Shown in pieces: positions 37,317 through 46,007 of a stretch of DNA of 64,000 nucleotides. The DNA is from Clostridiaceae bacterium (GTDB lineage: Bacteria > Bacillota > Clostridia > Saccharofermentanales > DTU023). The translations under genes were made by a program, and so were the position numbers. How positions within the stretch are numbered: the first letter of the stretch is position 1; each line of letters starts with the position of its first letter. Location: NCBI GenBank assembly GCA_012841015.1, contig DUVN01000030.1, forward strand, positions 1 through 64,000, given 5' to 3'. The notes below the pieces were generated by a model. The model saw only the letters and a list, made by a program, of their open reading frames with translations, made no database searches and was not told the DNA's origin.

Positions 37317-38063
37317 ATGGATCTTTCACCGCTTTGGATTTCACTTAAAGTCTCAGCAACAGCAACAGTCGTCGCCTTTATAACTGGGATTCTCGCTGCA
37401 TGGCTCGTCGTATACATCGACAAAGGTAAGATCTTTATTGATGGACTATTCACGCTCCCTATGGTGCTCCCGCCAACTGTCTTAGGATTCATCTTATTGC
37501 TCATCCTTGGTAAAAACGGCGCAATTGGGCAATTTCTTGATCGGCTAGGTATTCATGTTGTTTTCAGCTGGGTCGGTGCGTCCATTGCAGCCGCTGTGGT
37601 CGCTTTTCCCATGATGTATCGGTCGGTTCGAGCTGCTTTCGAGCAACTTGATCCCGACCTCATCCACGTTGCGCGAACACTTGGGAAGAAAGAAGGATGG
37701 ATCATGTGGAACATAATGTTGCCCAACGCTTGGCCGGGCGTCTTGTCAGGCACTATCCTAGCTTTTGCTCGCTCGATGGGCGAGTTCGGTGCGACGTCAC
37801 TTCTTGCGGGAAACATCCCCGGGAAGACACGGACGATGTCACAGGCCGTTTGGTCTGCCGTTCAGATGAACAACCGCGAAGAAGCTAAACGGTGGTCCCT
37901 GATGCTCATCATCATCTCTTTTGTGGTGATCTATCTAACCAACCATGTCCTCAAACGTGAATCGTCGAGTCAGCGCAGCACATGGCTGGCACGTATACGA
38001 AGAAAAAAGTCAGCGGCAGATTTTGCTCGGAATGAAGAAATTGAAAAACAGGAACACTCATGA
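37317..38063 (+). CDS. modB: Molybdate ABC transporter permease
   Basis: LWISLKVSATATVVAFITGILAAWLVV; LPMVLPPTVLGFILLLILGKNGAIG; RSMGEFGATSLLAGNIPGKTRTM. Confidence 0.95.
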   Translation: MDLSPLWISLKVSATATVVAFITGILAAWLVVYIDKGKIFIDGLFTLPMVLPPTVLGFILLLILGKNGAIGQFLDRLGIHVVFSWVGASIAAAVVAFPMMYRSVRAAFEQLDPDLIHVARTLGKKEGWIMWNIMLPNAWPGVLSGTILAFARSMGEFGATSLLAGNIPGKTRTMSQAVWSAVQMNNREEAKRWSLMLIIISFVVIYLTNHVLKRESSSQRSTWLARIRRKKSAADFARNEEIEKQEHS

Positions 38064-39211
38064 ATAATGAAATGCAATCTGACACGCTTTACAATGAACC
38101 GTCGGAAAAGGCGGAAGTTGTCCGCTTGACAGTCGATGTGAAGCGGAATCTTGGGAAGTTCTCACTCGATATCCAATTTGAGCATGACAGCTCGCGCGGC
38201 ATTCTCGGCATCCTCGGCAGTTCTGGCTGTGGGAAATCAATGACGCTCAAGTGTATCTCCGGTGTCGTCCGCCCCGATCGCGGTTATATTGCACTTGGTG
38301 ACCATGTTTGGTACAGTTCTGCCAAAAGAATCTTCGTGAAACCGCGAAATCGCGGTGTCGGACATCTTTTTCAAGATTACGCACTTTTTCCAAATATGAC
38401 GGTCAGGGATAATGTGCTCGCCGGCATGCGGCAAGAGAAAAGAGAAAACCTTGCGCGTGTAGAGTCGCTTTTGCAATCCTTTTACATTCTCGACCAGGCC
38501 GATAAGTACCCGCGCGAACTCTCCGGTGGGCAAAAGCAACGCGCCGCTCTCGCAAGAGTGTTCGCGAGCAAGCCCTCCATCTTACTCCTTGATGAACCTT
38601 TCTCCGCTCTCGACGAGTATATTCGCTATCAGCTGGAACAAAATCTCTTTGAATACCTTGAACAGTACGACGGCATTGTCCTTTACGTCAGCCATAATCG
38701 CGACGAGATCCGACGTTTTTGTGATCAAGTGGTCGTTATGGAGGACGGTCACGCCATCTCCTACATGCCTGTCGTGAATCTCTTCGAGTCACCGTGGCAC
38801 TTTTCCTCAGCAAGATTGGCCGGTGTCCGGAACTTTTCCCACGCGGAAAAAAGAGATACGTATGAAATATTTGCGAAAGAATGGAATACATCGCTTACGG
38901 TACAATACCCGGTTCCTGATGATATTCGCCTTGTCGGTGTGCGCGAATCGTCCGTCAGAATCGTTATCCCAGACGGGCGCACGAGAGATTCTCAGCAGGG
39001 TGAAGTGGCCTACAACGTATTCAGCGCCACCGTACTGCGTATCGTTTCTGGGATCACATCGGATACGGCAGTGTTGCTTCCTTATGAACGAGATTCCGAC
39101 GAGTTGTTCGGAAAGATGTTCGTGACAATCGACAAAACGCACCCCCCACTTCTCGTCGGTGACCGTGTCGAGATCGCTATCCCTGAAACCGATATCATGT
39201 GCCTTAAATAG
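38060..39211 (+). CDS. modC: Molybdate ABC transporter ATP-binding protein
   Basis: LGSSGCGKSMTLKCISGV; LSGGQKQRAALARVFASKPSILLLDEPFSALD; C-terminal TOBE-like region. Confidence 0.93.
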   Translation: MNNEMQSDTLYNEPSEKAEVVRLTVDVKRNLGKFSLDIQFEHDSSRGILGILGSSGCGKSMTLKCISGVVRPDRGYIALGDHVWYSSAKRIFVKPRNRGVGHLFQDYALFPNMTVRDNVLAGMRQEKRENLARVESLLQSFYILDQADKYPRELSGGQKQRAALARVFASKPSILLLDEPFSALDEYIRYQLEQNLFEYLEQYDGIVLYVSHNRDEIRRFCDQVVVMEDGHAISYMPVVNLFESPWHFSSARLAGVRNFSHAEKRDTYEIFAKEWNTSLTVQYPVPDDIRLVGVRESSVRIVIPDGRTRDSQQGEVAYNVFSATVLRIVSGITSDTAVLLPYERDSDELFGKMFVTIDKTHPPLLVGDRVEIAIPETDIMCLK

Positions 39212-39339
39212 GCGCATGGGCGTTCCGAATCGCTGACAGTCCAGATGTTAGATCATCTGTTTTTGATGGGGATGTGAAACATCAAAAACTGCCAAATACA
39301 TTCGTACAACTTCTAATAACTTTATCTATAAAAATCTAT

Positions 39340-39489
39340 GAAAAACCTTGTAACTCTTAACTCTGTACAGCTTCCTATGATATCCCAACGAAAAACCTTG
39401 TAATTCCGTATAGATTCCTGCGACATCCCGAAGAAAAATCTTGTAACTCCGTACTGATTCTTATAACTTCCCGAAGAAAAATCTTGTAA
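39340..39489. repeat. Four-unit tandem repeat (array F) downstream of modC
   Basis: GAAAAAYCTTGTAACTCCGTA... starting at 39340, 39390, 39433 and 39476 (periods 50, 43, 43). Confidence 0.8.
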
Positions 39490-39889
39490 ATCACATTCGG
39501 CACATCATCAGCAAACCAGCGACAAATATCTTTTGCGCAACACACAATCTCTGCTCCTCCCCCCTCTCTCTTTCGCACAATTTTTCGCTATAAGTCGAAA
39601 AACTGTTATGAAAGGGTGTGTGAAGAGGAAGTTTAAGTGTTGCTGGGTTAAGAAAATGGTTTTAAGTTGAAAATCTGTGCATTGAGAGTGGGCGGGCGGA
39701 TGAGGGGGATGTTTTTGATGTTGAAGGGTTGCTTGAGCGAGGAGAAGGGGTTCGATCTGTGTGTGATTGTGCTTGGTTTTGAAAGAAAAATGAATTCTTA
39801 TTGTGCAGGAATGTGGCTAATCGAGTGTTGATACGTTTTGGCCGGGTGTAAGGCGATGTTTCTGTTTGATTTACGGCAGTTGTTTAACG

Positions 39890-39990
39890 CTCAAGAGATG
39901 AGGTAATTAAGGTGCTTGCGTTAATCGCACCGGGTGAATGACGCGCGCTCGAAACTCAAGTGACGCAGTGATTAAGGAGCTCGCGTTAAT
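39890..39990. repeat. Two-copy 36-bp repeat at 3' end of the DUF559 gene
   Basis: CTCAAGWGAYGMRGTRATTAAGGWGCTYGCGTTAAT at 39890-39925 and 39955-39990; second copy spans the stop codon. Confidence 0.85.
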
Positions 39991-40943
39991 ACCAATGGGA
40001 GGTTGGGGTGCCGGATGAGTCTGTTCCAAGCGGCAAGGTAGATTCTATACACGGTGCGGACTCCGGGAAATCGGGGAACTTCCCGCCAGTGGATTTTGCG
40101 GAAACGTGAGCGAAGGCTAAGTCCTTTCTTGAACAGCAGATCGCGCAAGGCTGCGAAGTTCTCAAAATACTTTCTCGCGCGAATGTAAATGCGTTTTCGT
40201 ATCAGACGGGAGAGTTGGCGCGCCAAGTTCTGAAAGGCTTTGAGGTCGTTCAGTTGTGCGTAGTTCACTGAAACGACTTGATAGCCTTCTGTTTCTAGAT
40301 GAGCCGTACGCTCCCGATCTTTTGATAATGCCGAGGCGCTGCTGTGAAATTCCTCACTGTCGTACTCGATATCGAGCTTACAGGAAGGGACGTAGAGGTC
40401 GGCAAAGTACGTTTTACCTCCTTCCAAAACGATCTTTTCATTGAGAACGATTTCACTAAAGCCGCAACCTCCGAGTGCATTGGGCAAACGCAGAAACATG
40501 TAAAGAATTGACTCCATCGGAGAGCGTGAGTTGTTGGCAAGATAGCGAATGGCACGGAGTGCTTTTCTGCGCCCGCGATGTCCTCGCAGTTCTTCTGCAC
40601 AAGCGCGTAATTCATCGACAGTGCAACGAGGCTGATCACCCCCGCGGTAAGAACAGATCTGAAGTCCGAGATAGATCAATTCATGAATGGTATACTCCTG
40701 AGCGACTTGAAGGAAAATGAGCGGGAGTGTACACGCTTGCCCCTTGACGTATTTCTCGGCGCCGGAGATACTGCACGTGTGTATTATGGCCCGATCGGGA
40801 CGGTAAAGGGGCTTATCTGTGAAGATAACGTACTCGTCAGGAAAATCTATGTCGTGAGGCTCGATGTTGCCTCGGATTGACGGTACTTTCCAATAATCAA
40901 GTGCAGATTTCCCGTAGATATACTTTTTGACGTTTTGGCTCAT
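39972..40943 (-). CDS. DUF559-type (Vsr-like endonuclease fold) protein
   Basis: KTYFADLYVPSCKLDIEYDSEEFHSSASALSKDRERTAHLETEGYQVVSVNYAQL, matching the DUF559 / very-short-patch-repair-like core. Confidence 0.65.
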   Translation of the reverse strand: MSQNVKKYIYGKSALDYWKVPSIRGNIEPHDIDFPDEYVIFTDKPLYRPDRAIIHTCSISGAEKYVKGQACTLPLIFLQVAQEYTIHELIYLGLQICSYRGGDQPRCTVDELRACAEELRGHRGRRKALRAIRYLANNSRSPMESILYMFLRLPNALGGCGFSEIVLNEKIVLEGGKTYFADLYVPSCKLDIEYDSEEFHSSASALSKDRERTAHLETEGYQVVSVNYAQLNDLKAFQNLARQLSRLIRKRIYIRARKYFENFAALRDLLFKKGLSLRSRFRKIHWREVPRFPGVRTVYRIYLAAWNRLIRHPNLPLVLTRAP

Positions 40944-41423
40944 GCCCGAAGTTTAGCGAGAGGCTTCAGATTTTTGGGAGGAAACAATTGCCTTACCTTG
41001 CGATAGCAGTCAATTTGTCGATATCGATAGCGTAAATTGAAGAAGAGAGTGCGCTTTCAAACGGATGTTCATCTCAAAGCTGTTGCATCAACTTTATTTT
41101 TTGATATTAAAATCGCCAAGTGCCGAATGTGGGTTTAAATATGTGCACTCAAAGAGTCATTCATTTCCTAGAGCTGACAGTTTCAGTACCCTTGTAAAAA
41201 GGCTTTTCCATATCTTGCTTTTATTGCAAATGTTCTTTACAACTCCAATTTTCACGTTCGGTCATCTTTAAACGGCGGGAAATTGAACAATTTTGCAGGT
41301 AGCCGAAGTAGTCAACAAAGGATGTAATTTGAACATTTTTATAGGTAAGCCAAGTACAAACGAACAGAAGTACGGCTAAAATTAGAATTATTTGAATTAT
41401 TGCCGATATTTTTCATTCCTTTC

Positions 41424-41476
41424 TTGACTTTTTACTCTAATCGGTTAGAATAAAAGATGCTCGAACGCGTTAGAGT
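41424..41476 (+). promoter_or_regulatory. Promoter/operator of the BlaI/BlaR1-like operon
   Basis: TTGACT-N16-TAGAAT with TCTAATCGGTTAGA (41436-41449) overlapping -10; wider inverted repeat TACTCTAA / TTAGAGTA. Confidence 0.6.
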
Positions 41477-41502
41477 ATTAGAAATTACATGCTAGGACGG
41501 AA

Positions 41503-41886
41503 GTGGGAATGAAGGAAACACCAAAAGTCTTTGAGAGTGAATACCGGTTTTGTCTGATTCTGTGGGAGCACGAGCCTATTAAAAGCGCGGAGCTTGTAAA
41601 GCTTTGCGAGGAACAGTTGGGCTGGAAACCTACGACGACGTATACTGTCATTAAGCGCCTATCCGATCGCGGTGTCGTGCAGAACGAAAACACGATCGTA
41701 ACTTCCCTTATCTCACAGGAGGAGGTACAGGCGGCAGAAATCAACGAACTTTTGGAAAAAAAGTTTGAGGGCTCCCTGCCGGCCTTTATCGCTACCTTTG
41801 CGAAGCACCAGAAGATTTCAGAGGACGAAATTGACGAGGTGCAGAAGATGATCGATCGATACAGGAGAGAGGCGGGAGATGAATGA
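41503..41886 (+). CDS. BlaI/MecI/CopY family repressor
   Basis: EYRFCLILWEHEPIKSAELVKLCEEQLGWKPTTTYTVIKRLSDRGVVQNENTIVTSLISQEE. Confidence 0.92.
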   Translation: MGMKETPKVFESEYRFCLILWEHEPIKSAELVKLCEEQLGWKPTTTYTVIKRLSDRGVVQNENTIVTSLISQEEVQAAEINELLEKKFEGSLPAFIATFAKHQKISEDEIDEVQKMIDRYRREAGDE

Positions 41887-43714
41887 GCTTTTCCTGAAGA
41901 TGATCAATATGGGGATAACGGCGACGTATCTCGCGGTGGCGGTTATCCTCATTCGGGCGGTTTTTCGCAAAGCGCCGAAGCGGGTATTTCCCTTTTTGTG
42001 GGGACTGGTCGCGTTGCGACTGATCATCCCTCTTTCCATTAAAAGCCCGCTGAGTCTGATCCCTAGCGGGGAAACTGTCAGTTCTGAGATTCTGGTTGCG
42101 GAAGAGCCGGCGATCAGTAGCGGTATCGCTTTCGTCAACCGTGTCGTCAATCCCATGATTGACGAGTCTTTGGCGCCTGATCCCGTTACCGGTGTCCATC
42201 CGGTGCAAACTCATGTCTCCGTTGCTGTCGTCATTTGGGTGCTCGGCATCGCGATGATGTTGCTTTATGCCTTGATCGGCACTCTGCGTCTGAGATGCAA
42301 TGTTAAAACGGCGATCCGGGTTCAGCCGGATGTATGGAAAAGCGATGCAATCGCATCTCCCTTTGTGCTCGGCCTTGTGCATCCGCGGATTTACCTCCCG
42401 TTTACGTTAGCCGACTCGGACATGGACTACGTGTTGGCTCATGAACGGGCGCACATTGCGAGAAAAGATCACTGGACGAAACCGCTCGGCTTCCTGTTGC
42501 TTACGTTGCATTGGTATAACCCGGTCATGTGGATCGCATACGTTCTCTTTTGCCGTGATGTGGAGTTTGCCTGTGACGAAAGAGTCATTAAAGGACTAAA
42601 TCGGGAACAAAGGGCAAATTATTCTCAGTCGCTACTCTCCTCAAGTGTTTCCCACGGTCGGCGTGCTAAAAGCCCTCTCGCTTTTGGCGAGATCGGGGTG
42701 AAAGAAAGAGTGAAACAAGTACTGAATTATAAGAAATCGGCTTTCTGGGTTGTTTTGGCTGTTGTCGTGGCCGGTGTCATTCTTGCCGTGTGTTTCTTGA
42801 CCAATCCTCTTAAACCGGACATTACTCCTTCTAAGCCGGAAGTAGATGTGGCGAAACCAACTGAAACAGATGTGTCGAATCCCTCTGAAACGGAAGTGGA
42901 GGATTCTTGGCCGGCGTTGGCGGATACTTGTGAGGATTATTCCGCGGAAGAGGCGGAGGCGGACTGCTGCATAGTATTTGACGGAGAAAATCTCTTGGCA
43001 GGAGAAAGGGCATGGGCGGATTTTGAAAACACGACTGCCTCCGGGCGCAAGGCGAAAGTGCGAATCTATCAGATGTATACCGATCAAAACTGGCGCTATA
43101 GCGTCAAGGAGCTGAGCTACGACGGCTCGACGTATCATCTGCAATTCTATGATCGAGATGAGAATGACAAGGAGTATTTGTTTTCGGAGCATTACCGGTA
43201 TCTGGTGACAAGCGGATACCAACCGGATCCTGAAAGACCTGATTGTTATTTGTATTATCTCCTTTCTGACAGCCCTGACGTGACTGCCGAGGGTTATTTG
43301 GCACACATGTTCAGTTCGTACTACTCACCGGATAGCCTCTATAACCATTGCATGAGACTGTTTAGCCGGCTCATTGACAACGCGTACCTTCTTCAACGTG
43401 GACATGGACTCGCCTTTGCCGACATTGACAACGACGGGAAAGAGGAAAAATGCTGTCTCGGCTATGGGCAAACCTCCGGTGTCGCCACCTTCACTTTGAC
43501 TGTTTTTGAAGGCGAGCAGTTCGAGTATGCCGGACTTTTCTCTCCAGCCCCAAACTGCGACATCAGCTTTTTGCAAGAAGAAGACGGTACGCTGAAAGTA
43601 CAGATGAGAGCTATAGGCACGGAGCATTCGTCTGTAATCGGGAAACTCTATGACATTGTTATGCGGGATGGACATCTCATTCTCGTGGGAGAGGACGGAG
43701 AGATTCTTCCGTAG
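41879..43714 (+). CDS. M56 family (BlaR1-like) metallopeptidase with non-penicillin-binding C-terminal domain
   Basis: VLAHERAHIARKDHW (HExxH), WYNPVMWIAYVLFCRDVEFACDE; C-terminal ~270 aa without recognisable SxxK transpeptidase motif. Confidence 0.87.
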   Translation: MNELFLKMINMGITATYLAVAVILIRAVFRKAPKRVFPFLWGLVALRLIIPLSIKSPLSLIPSGETVSSEILVAEEPAISSGIAFVNRVVNPMIDESLAPDPVTGVHPVQTHVSVAVVIWVLGIAMMLLYALIGTLRLRCNVKTAIRVQPDVWKSDAIASPFVLGLVHPRIYLPFTLADSDMDYVLAHERAHIARKDHWTKPLGFLLLTLHWYNPVMWIAYVLFCRDVEFACDERVIKGLNREQRANYSQSLLSSSVSHGRRAKSPLAFGEIGVKERVKQVLNYKKSAFWVVLAVVVAGVILAVCFLTNPLKPDITPSKPEVDVAKPTETDVSNPSETEVEDSWPALADTCEDYSAEEAEADCCIVFDGENLLAGERAWADFENTTASGRKAKVRIYQMYTDQNWRYSVKELSYDGSTYHLQFYDRDENDKEYLFSEHYRYLVTSGYQPDPERPDCYLYYLLSDSPDVTAEGYLAHMFSSYYSPDSLYNHCMRLFSRLIDNAYLLQRGHGLAFADIDNDGKEEKCCLGYGQTSGVATFTLTVFEGEQFEYAGLFSPAPNCDISFLQEEDGTLKVQMRAIGTEHSSVIGKLYDIVMRDGHLILVGEDGEILP

Positions 43715-43860
43715 GGATGTTGAAGGATTTACTTTGAAACGTTGACAACGATCAGTAGAACAGATCCTTCCTTCAAGGATGGTGAAGGATTCACTTTGAA
43801 ATATTGACAATGATCGGCGGGATAGCTCCTTCCGTCAGGGGATGGTGAAAAATTAGTTTT
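43714..43860. repeat. About 2.5 units of a 62-bp tandem repeat (array G) starting at the blaR1-like stop codon
   Basis: GGATGKTGAAGGATTYACTTTGAAAYRTTGACAAYGATC...CCTTCC at 43715, 43777 and 43840. Confidence 0.82.
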
Positions 43861-43990
43861 GAGCCCACATGAGCGAATAGTGAAAGAGGCGGGCAGTGAC
43901 AAGAGTACCGACCGTTTTAATGCACATTGTTATCCGCTTTTGTCAGTGTTTGAGTCATAAGACAAGAATTACTTATATGCATGCAGAAAC

Positions 43991-44083
43991 ATGTACATAT
44001 GTACGTTAATTTCTATTGACAGAAATCATTTCTCTAAAATAAAATAATATTAGTGAAACAATTGTAATGTACATATGTACATT
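43991..44083 (+). promoter_or_regulatory. SorC-family regulator promoter with two operators
   Basis: TGTACATATGTAC (43992-44004) and perfect 18-bp palindrome AATGTACATATGTACATT (44066-44083), flanking TTGACA-N18-TAAAAT (44016-44045). Confidence 0.72.
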
Positions 44084-44097
44084 GAAAGCAGGCTAAC

Positions 44098-45063
44098 ATG
44101 TCGAACAATTGTGATTACGCTCAACTTTACCGTATTGCTAAACGTTACTACATTGATAACTTTTCGCAAGCGAAAATTGCTGTTGAGGAATCGATCTCCA
44201 GACCACATGTCTCACGTTTACTTGCCAAGGCAAGGGAGCTTGGAATTGTACGTATCAGTGTCCAAATGCCTTTTTCTTACGAGAGTATGGCCATAGCGAA
44301 CAAACTTAAAGAGCGTTTGGGGTTGAAGAGAGTTGAACTGGCTTGTTTTCCCGGTCAAGATGGGTGTTCGGAGGAACGCTTGCCACTCGCAATTGCGACG
44401 CATGCGTCGGTGATTCTTCCGGAATTATTGTCTGAATCTGAGAATATTGGTGTTGGATGGGGCCATACGGTTTATCAGACATCGCTGTTGCTTGAGCGAC
44501 AGCCCTCAAGTCCGGAGAAGACATTTATCCCTCTTCTCGGTGTTTCAGGTGAAGACAACCCCTATCTCCAAATCAATGTGATAACCAATCGTTTTGCGGA
44601 GAAATATGGCGCGAAGAGCTTTTATACAATCGTTCCGGTTGTAAGGGAAAGCGGCGATAAGCCCGGAAGCATTGAGGGACGAAGCTATCGCCGGCTTACG
44701 ATGCAGTGGAAGAAGCTCGATGCGGCAATCATAGGGCTTGGGCCGGCGCCGGAGTTGGGCATGTCTCTTGTCGCGGAAACTTCTGATGAGTACAACCGGC
44801 AGCTTGTTTCAAGTGGAACGGTTGGTGATATTCTGGCAAATTTCTTTTTTTCAGACGGTTCGGTGTTTGACAGCTCTCAATACTATTTCCAAATATCACT
44901 GGAGCTCGAAAGGTTGCGTAAATTGAAGACAGTCATCTGTCTTGCAGGCGGTAGAAAAAAGATTGATGGCATCATTACTGCAGCTAGAAAACGTTTTTTC
45001 AATATTTTGGTTACGGATGTCAACACAGCGACGCTGATCTTAGACCGCATAGAGAAAGAATAG
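44098..45063 (+). CDS. SorC/DeoR-type sugar-binding transcriptional regulator
   Basis: YRIAKRYYIDNFSQAKIAVEESISRPHVSRLLAKARELGIVRISV; NIGVGWGHTVYQ; C-terminal LAGGRKKIDGIITAAR. Confidence 0.9.
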   Translation: MSNNCDYAQLYRIAKRYYIDNFSQAKIAVEESISRPHVSRLLAKARELGIVRISVQMPFSYESMAIANKLKERLGLKRVELACFPGQDGCSEERLPLAIATHASVILPELLSESENIGVGWGHTVYQTSLLLERQPSSPEKTFIPLLGVSGEDNPYLQINVITNRFAEKYGAKSFYTIVPVVRESGDKPGSIEGRSYRRLTMQWKKLDAAIIGLGPAPELGMSLVAETSDEYNRQLVSSGTVGDILANFFFSDGSVFDSSQYYFQISLELERLRKLKTVICLAGGRKKIDGIITAARKRFFNILVTDVNTATLILDRIEKE

Positions 45064-45073
45064 GGAATGACCG

Positions 45074-45475
45074 ATGATGTTCAAAATATTGTTAGTATCC
45101 CATGGAGATTTGGCCGAGGCCATGCTGAAGAGTGCAGAAATGATCTGCGGGACTCAAGAGGATGTGGTGGCTATCGGCCTTCAACCGGAGCAAAGCCCGG
45201 AAGAATTGGAACAGGTTATCGCTGACACTTGTAGCAGATGGAGTCAGGATGATGTCATGGTTTTTACCGACCTTTTTTCCGGAACGCCATGCAATGTTGT
45301 CGCAAGGGTTCTGAAGGAGAAAGGCTTTCAGCATATTAGTGGTGTCAATCTTGCGCTTCTAGTCGAGGCGCTGATGTGTCGTGATTCGATGTCTGCTTTG
45401 GATACGGCCGCTGAACTGATCTCGATAGCCGATACTACCATTGTGGATGTCAACCTTCTCTTGCAAGGGTCATGA
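45074..45475 (+). CDS. PTS mannose-family EIIA
   Basis: ILLVSHGDLAEAMLKSAEMICG (active-site His); VMVFTDLFSGTPCNVV. Confidence 0.92.
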   Translation: MMFKILLVSHGDLAEAMLKSAEMICGTQEDVVAIGLQPEQSPEELEQVIADTCSRWSQDDVMVFTDLFSGTPCNVVARVLKEKGFQHISGVNLALLVEALMCRDSMSALDTAAELISIADTTIVDVNLLLQGS

Positions 45476-45492
45476 CGAGAAAGGAGACGAGC

Positions 45493-45978
45493 ATGCGGAG
45501 CATAGTCCTTGCAAGAATTGATGACCGTTTGATTCACGGTCAGGTTGTAACGGCGTGGTGTAAGACAACTGGCGCGAACGCGATTGTGATTGCCGATGAT
45601 GATTTGGTTTGCGACGAATTTTCTCAGCGTCTTTTAAAGGCTTGTGCGCCGCCGGGTATAACGGTACATACGCTAAGTTTGTCGGATGCCTCAATTTATT
45701 TGAGGAGTACGGGGGAAGGAGACGAGCGCATCATTCTTCTTACAAAGACTCCCGGAGTCATGGAGTATTTGTTGGAAGAAGGCGTAAGCATTGGTCGCAT
45801 TATCCTCGGAGGTATGGGGATGAAAGCAGGAAGAAAGCGTTTTAACAAAAATGTATCGGCAAGCGAGGAAGAAATTTCCAGCATGAAAAGGATAGTCAGC
45901 CGGGGCGTGGACATCAATTATCAGATGGTGCCAAAGGAACGCCCAGTTAACGTCAAAAAACTATTATCAAAAAGCTAG
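45493..45978 (+). CDS. PTS mannose-family EIIB
   Basis: IVLARIDDRLIHGQVVTAWCK active-site His motif; start trimmed to Met with AGGAGAC RBS. Confidence 0.92.
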   Translation: MRSIVLARIDDRLIHGQVVTAWCKTTGANAIVIADDDLVCDEFSQRLLKACAPPGITVHTLSLSDASIYLRSTGEGDERIILLTKTPGVMEYLLEEGVSIGRIILGGMGMKAGRKRFNKNVSASEEEISSMKRIVSRGVDINYQMVPKERPVNVKKLLSKS

Positions 45979-46007
45979 GAGAAAAACGAACAGCGGGAGG
46001 TGTTAAA

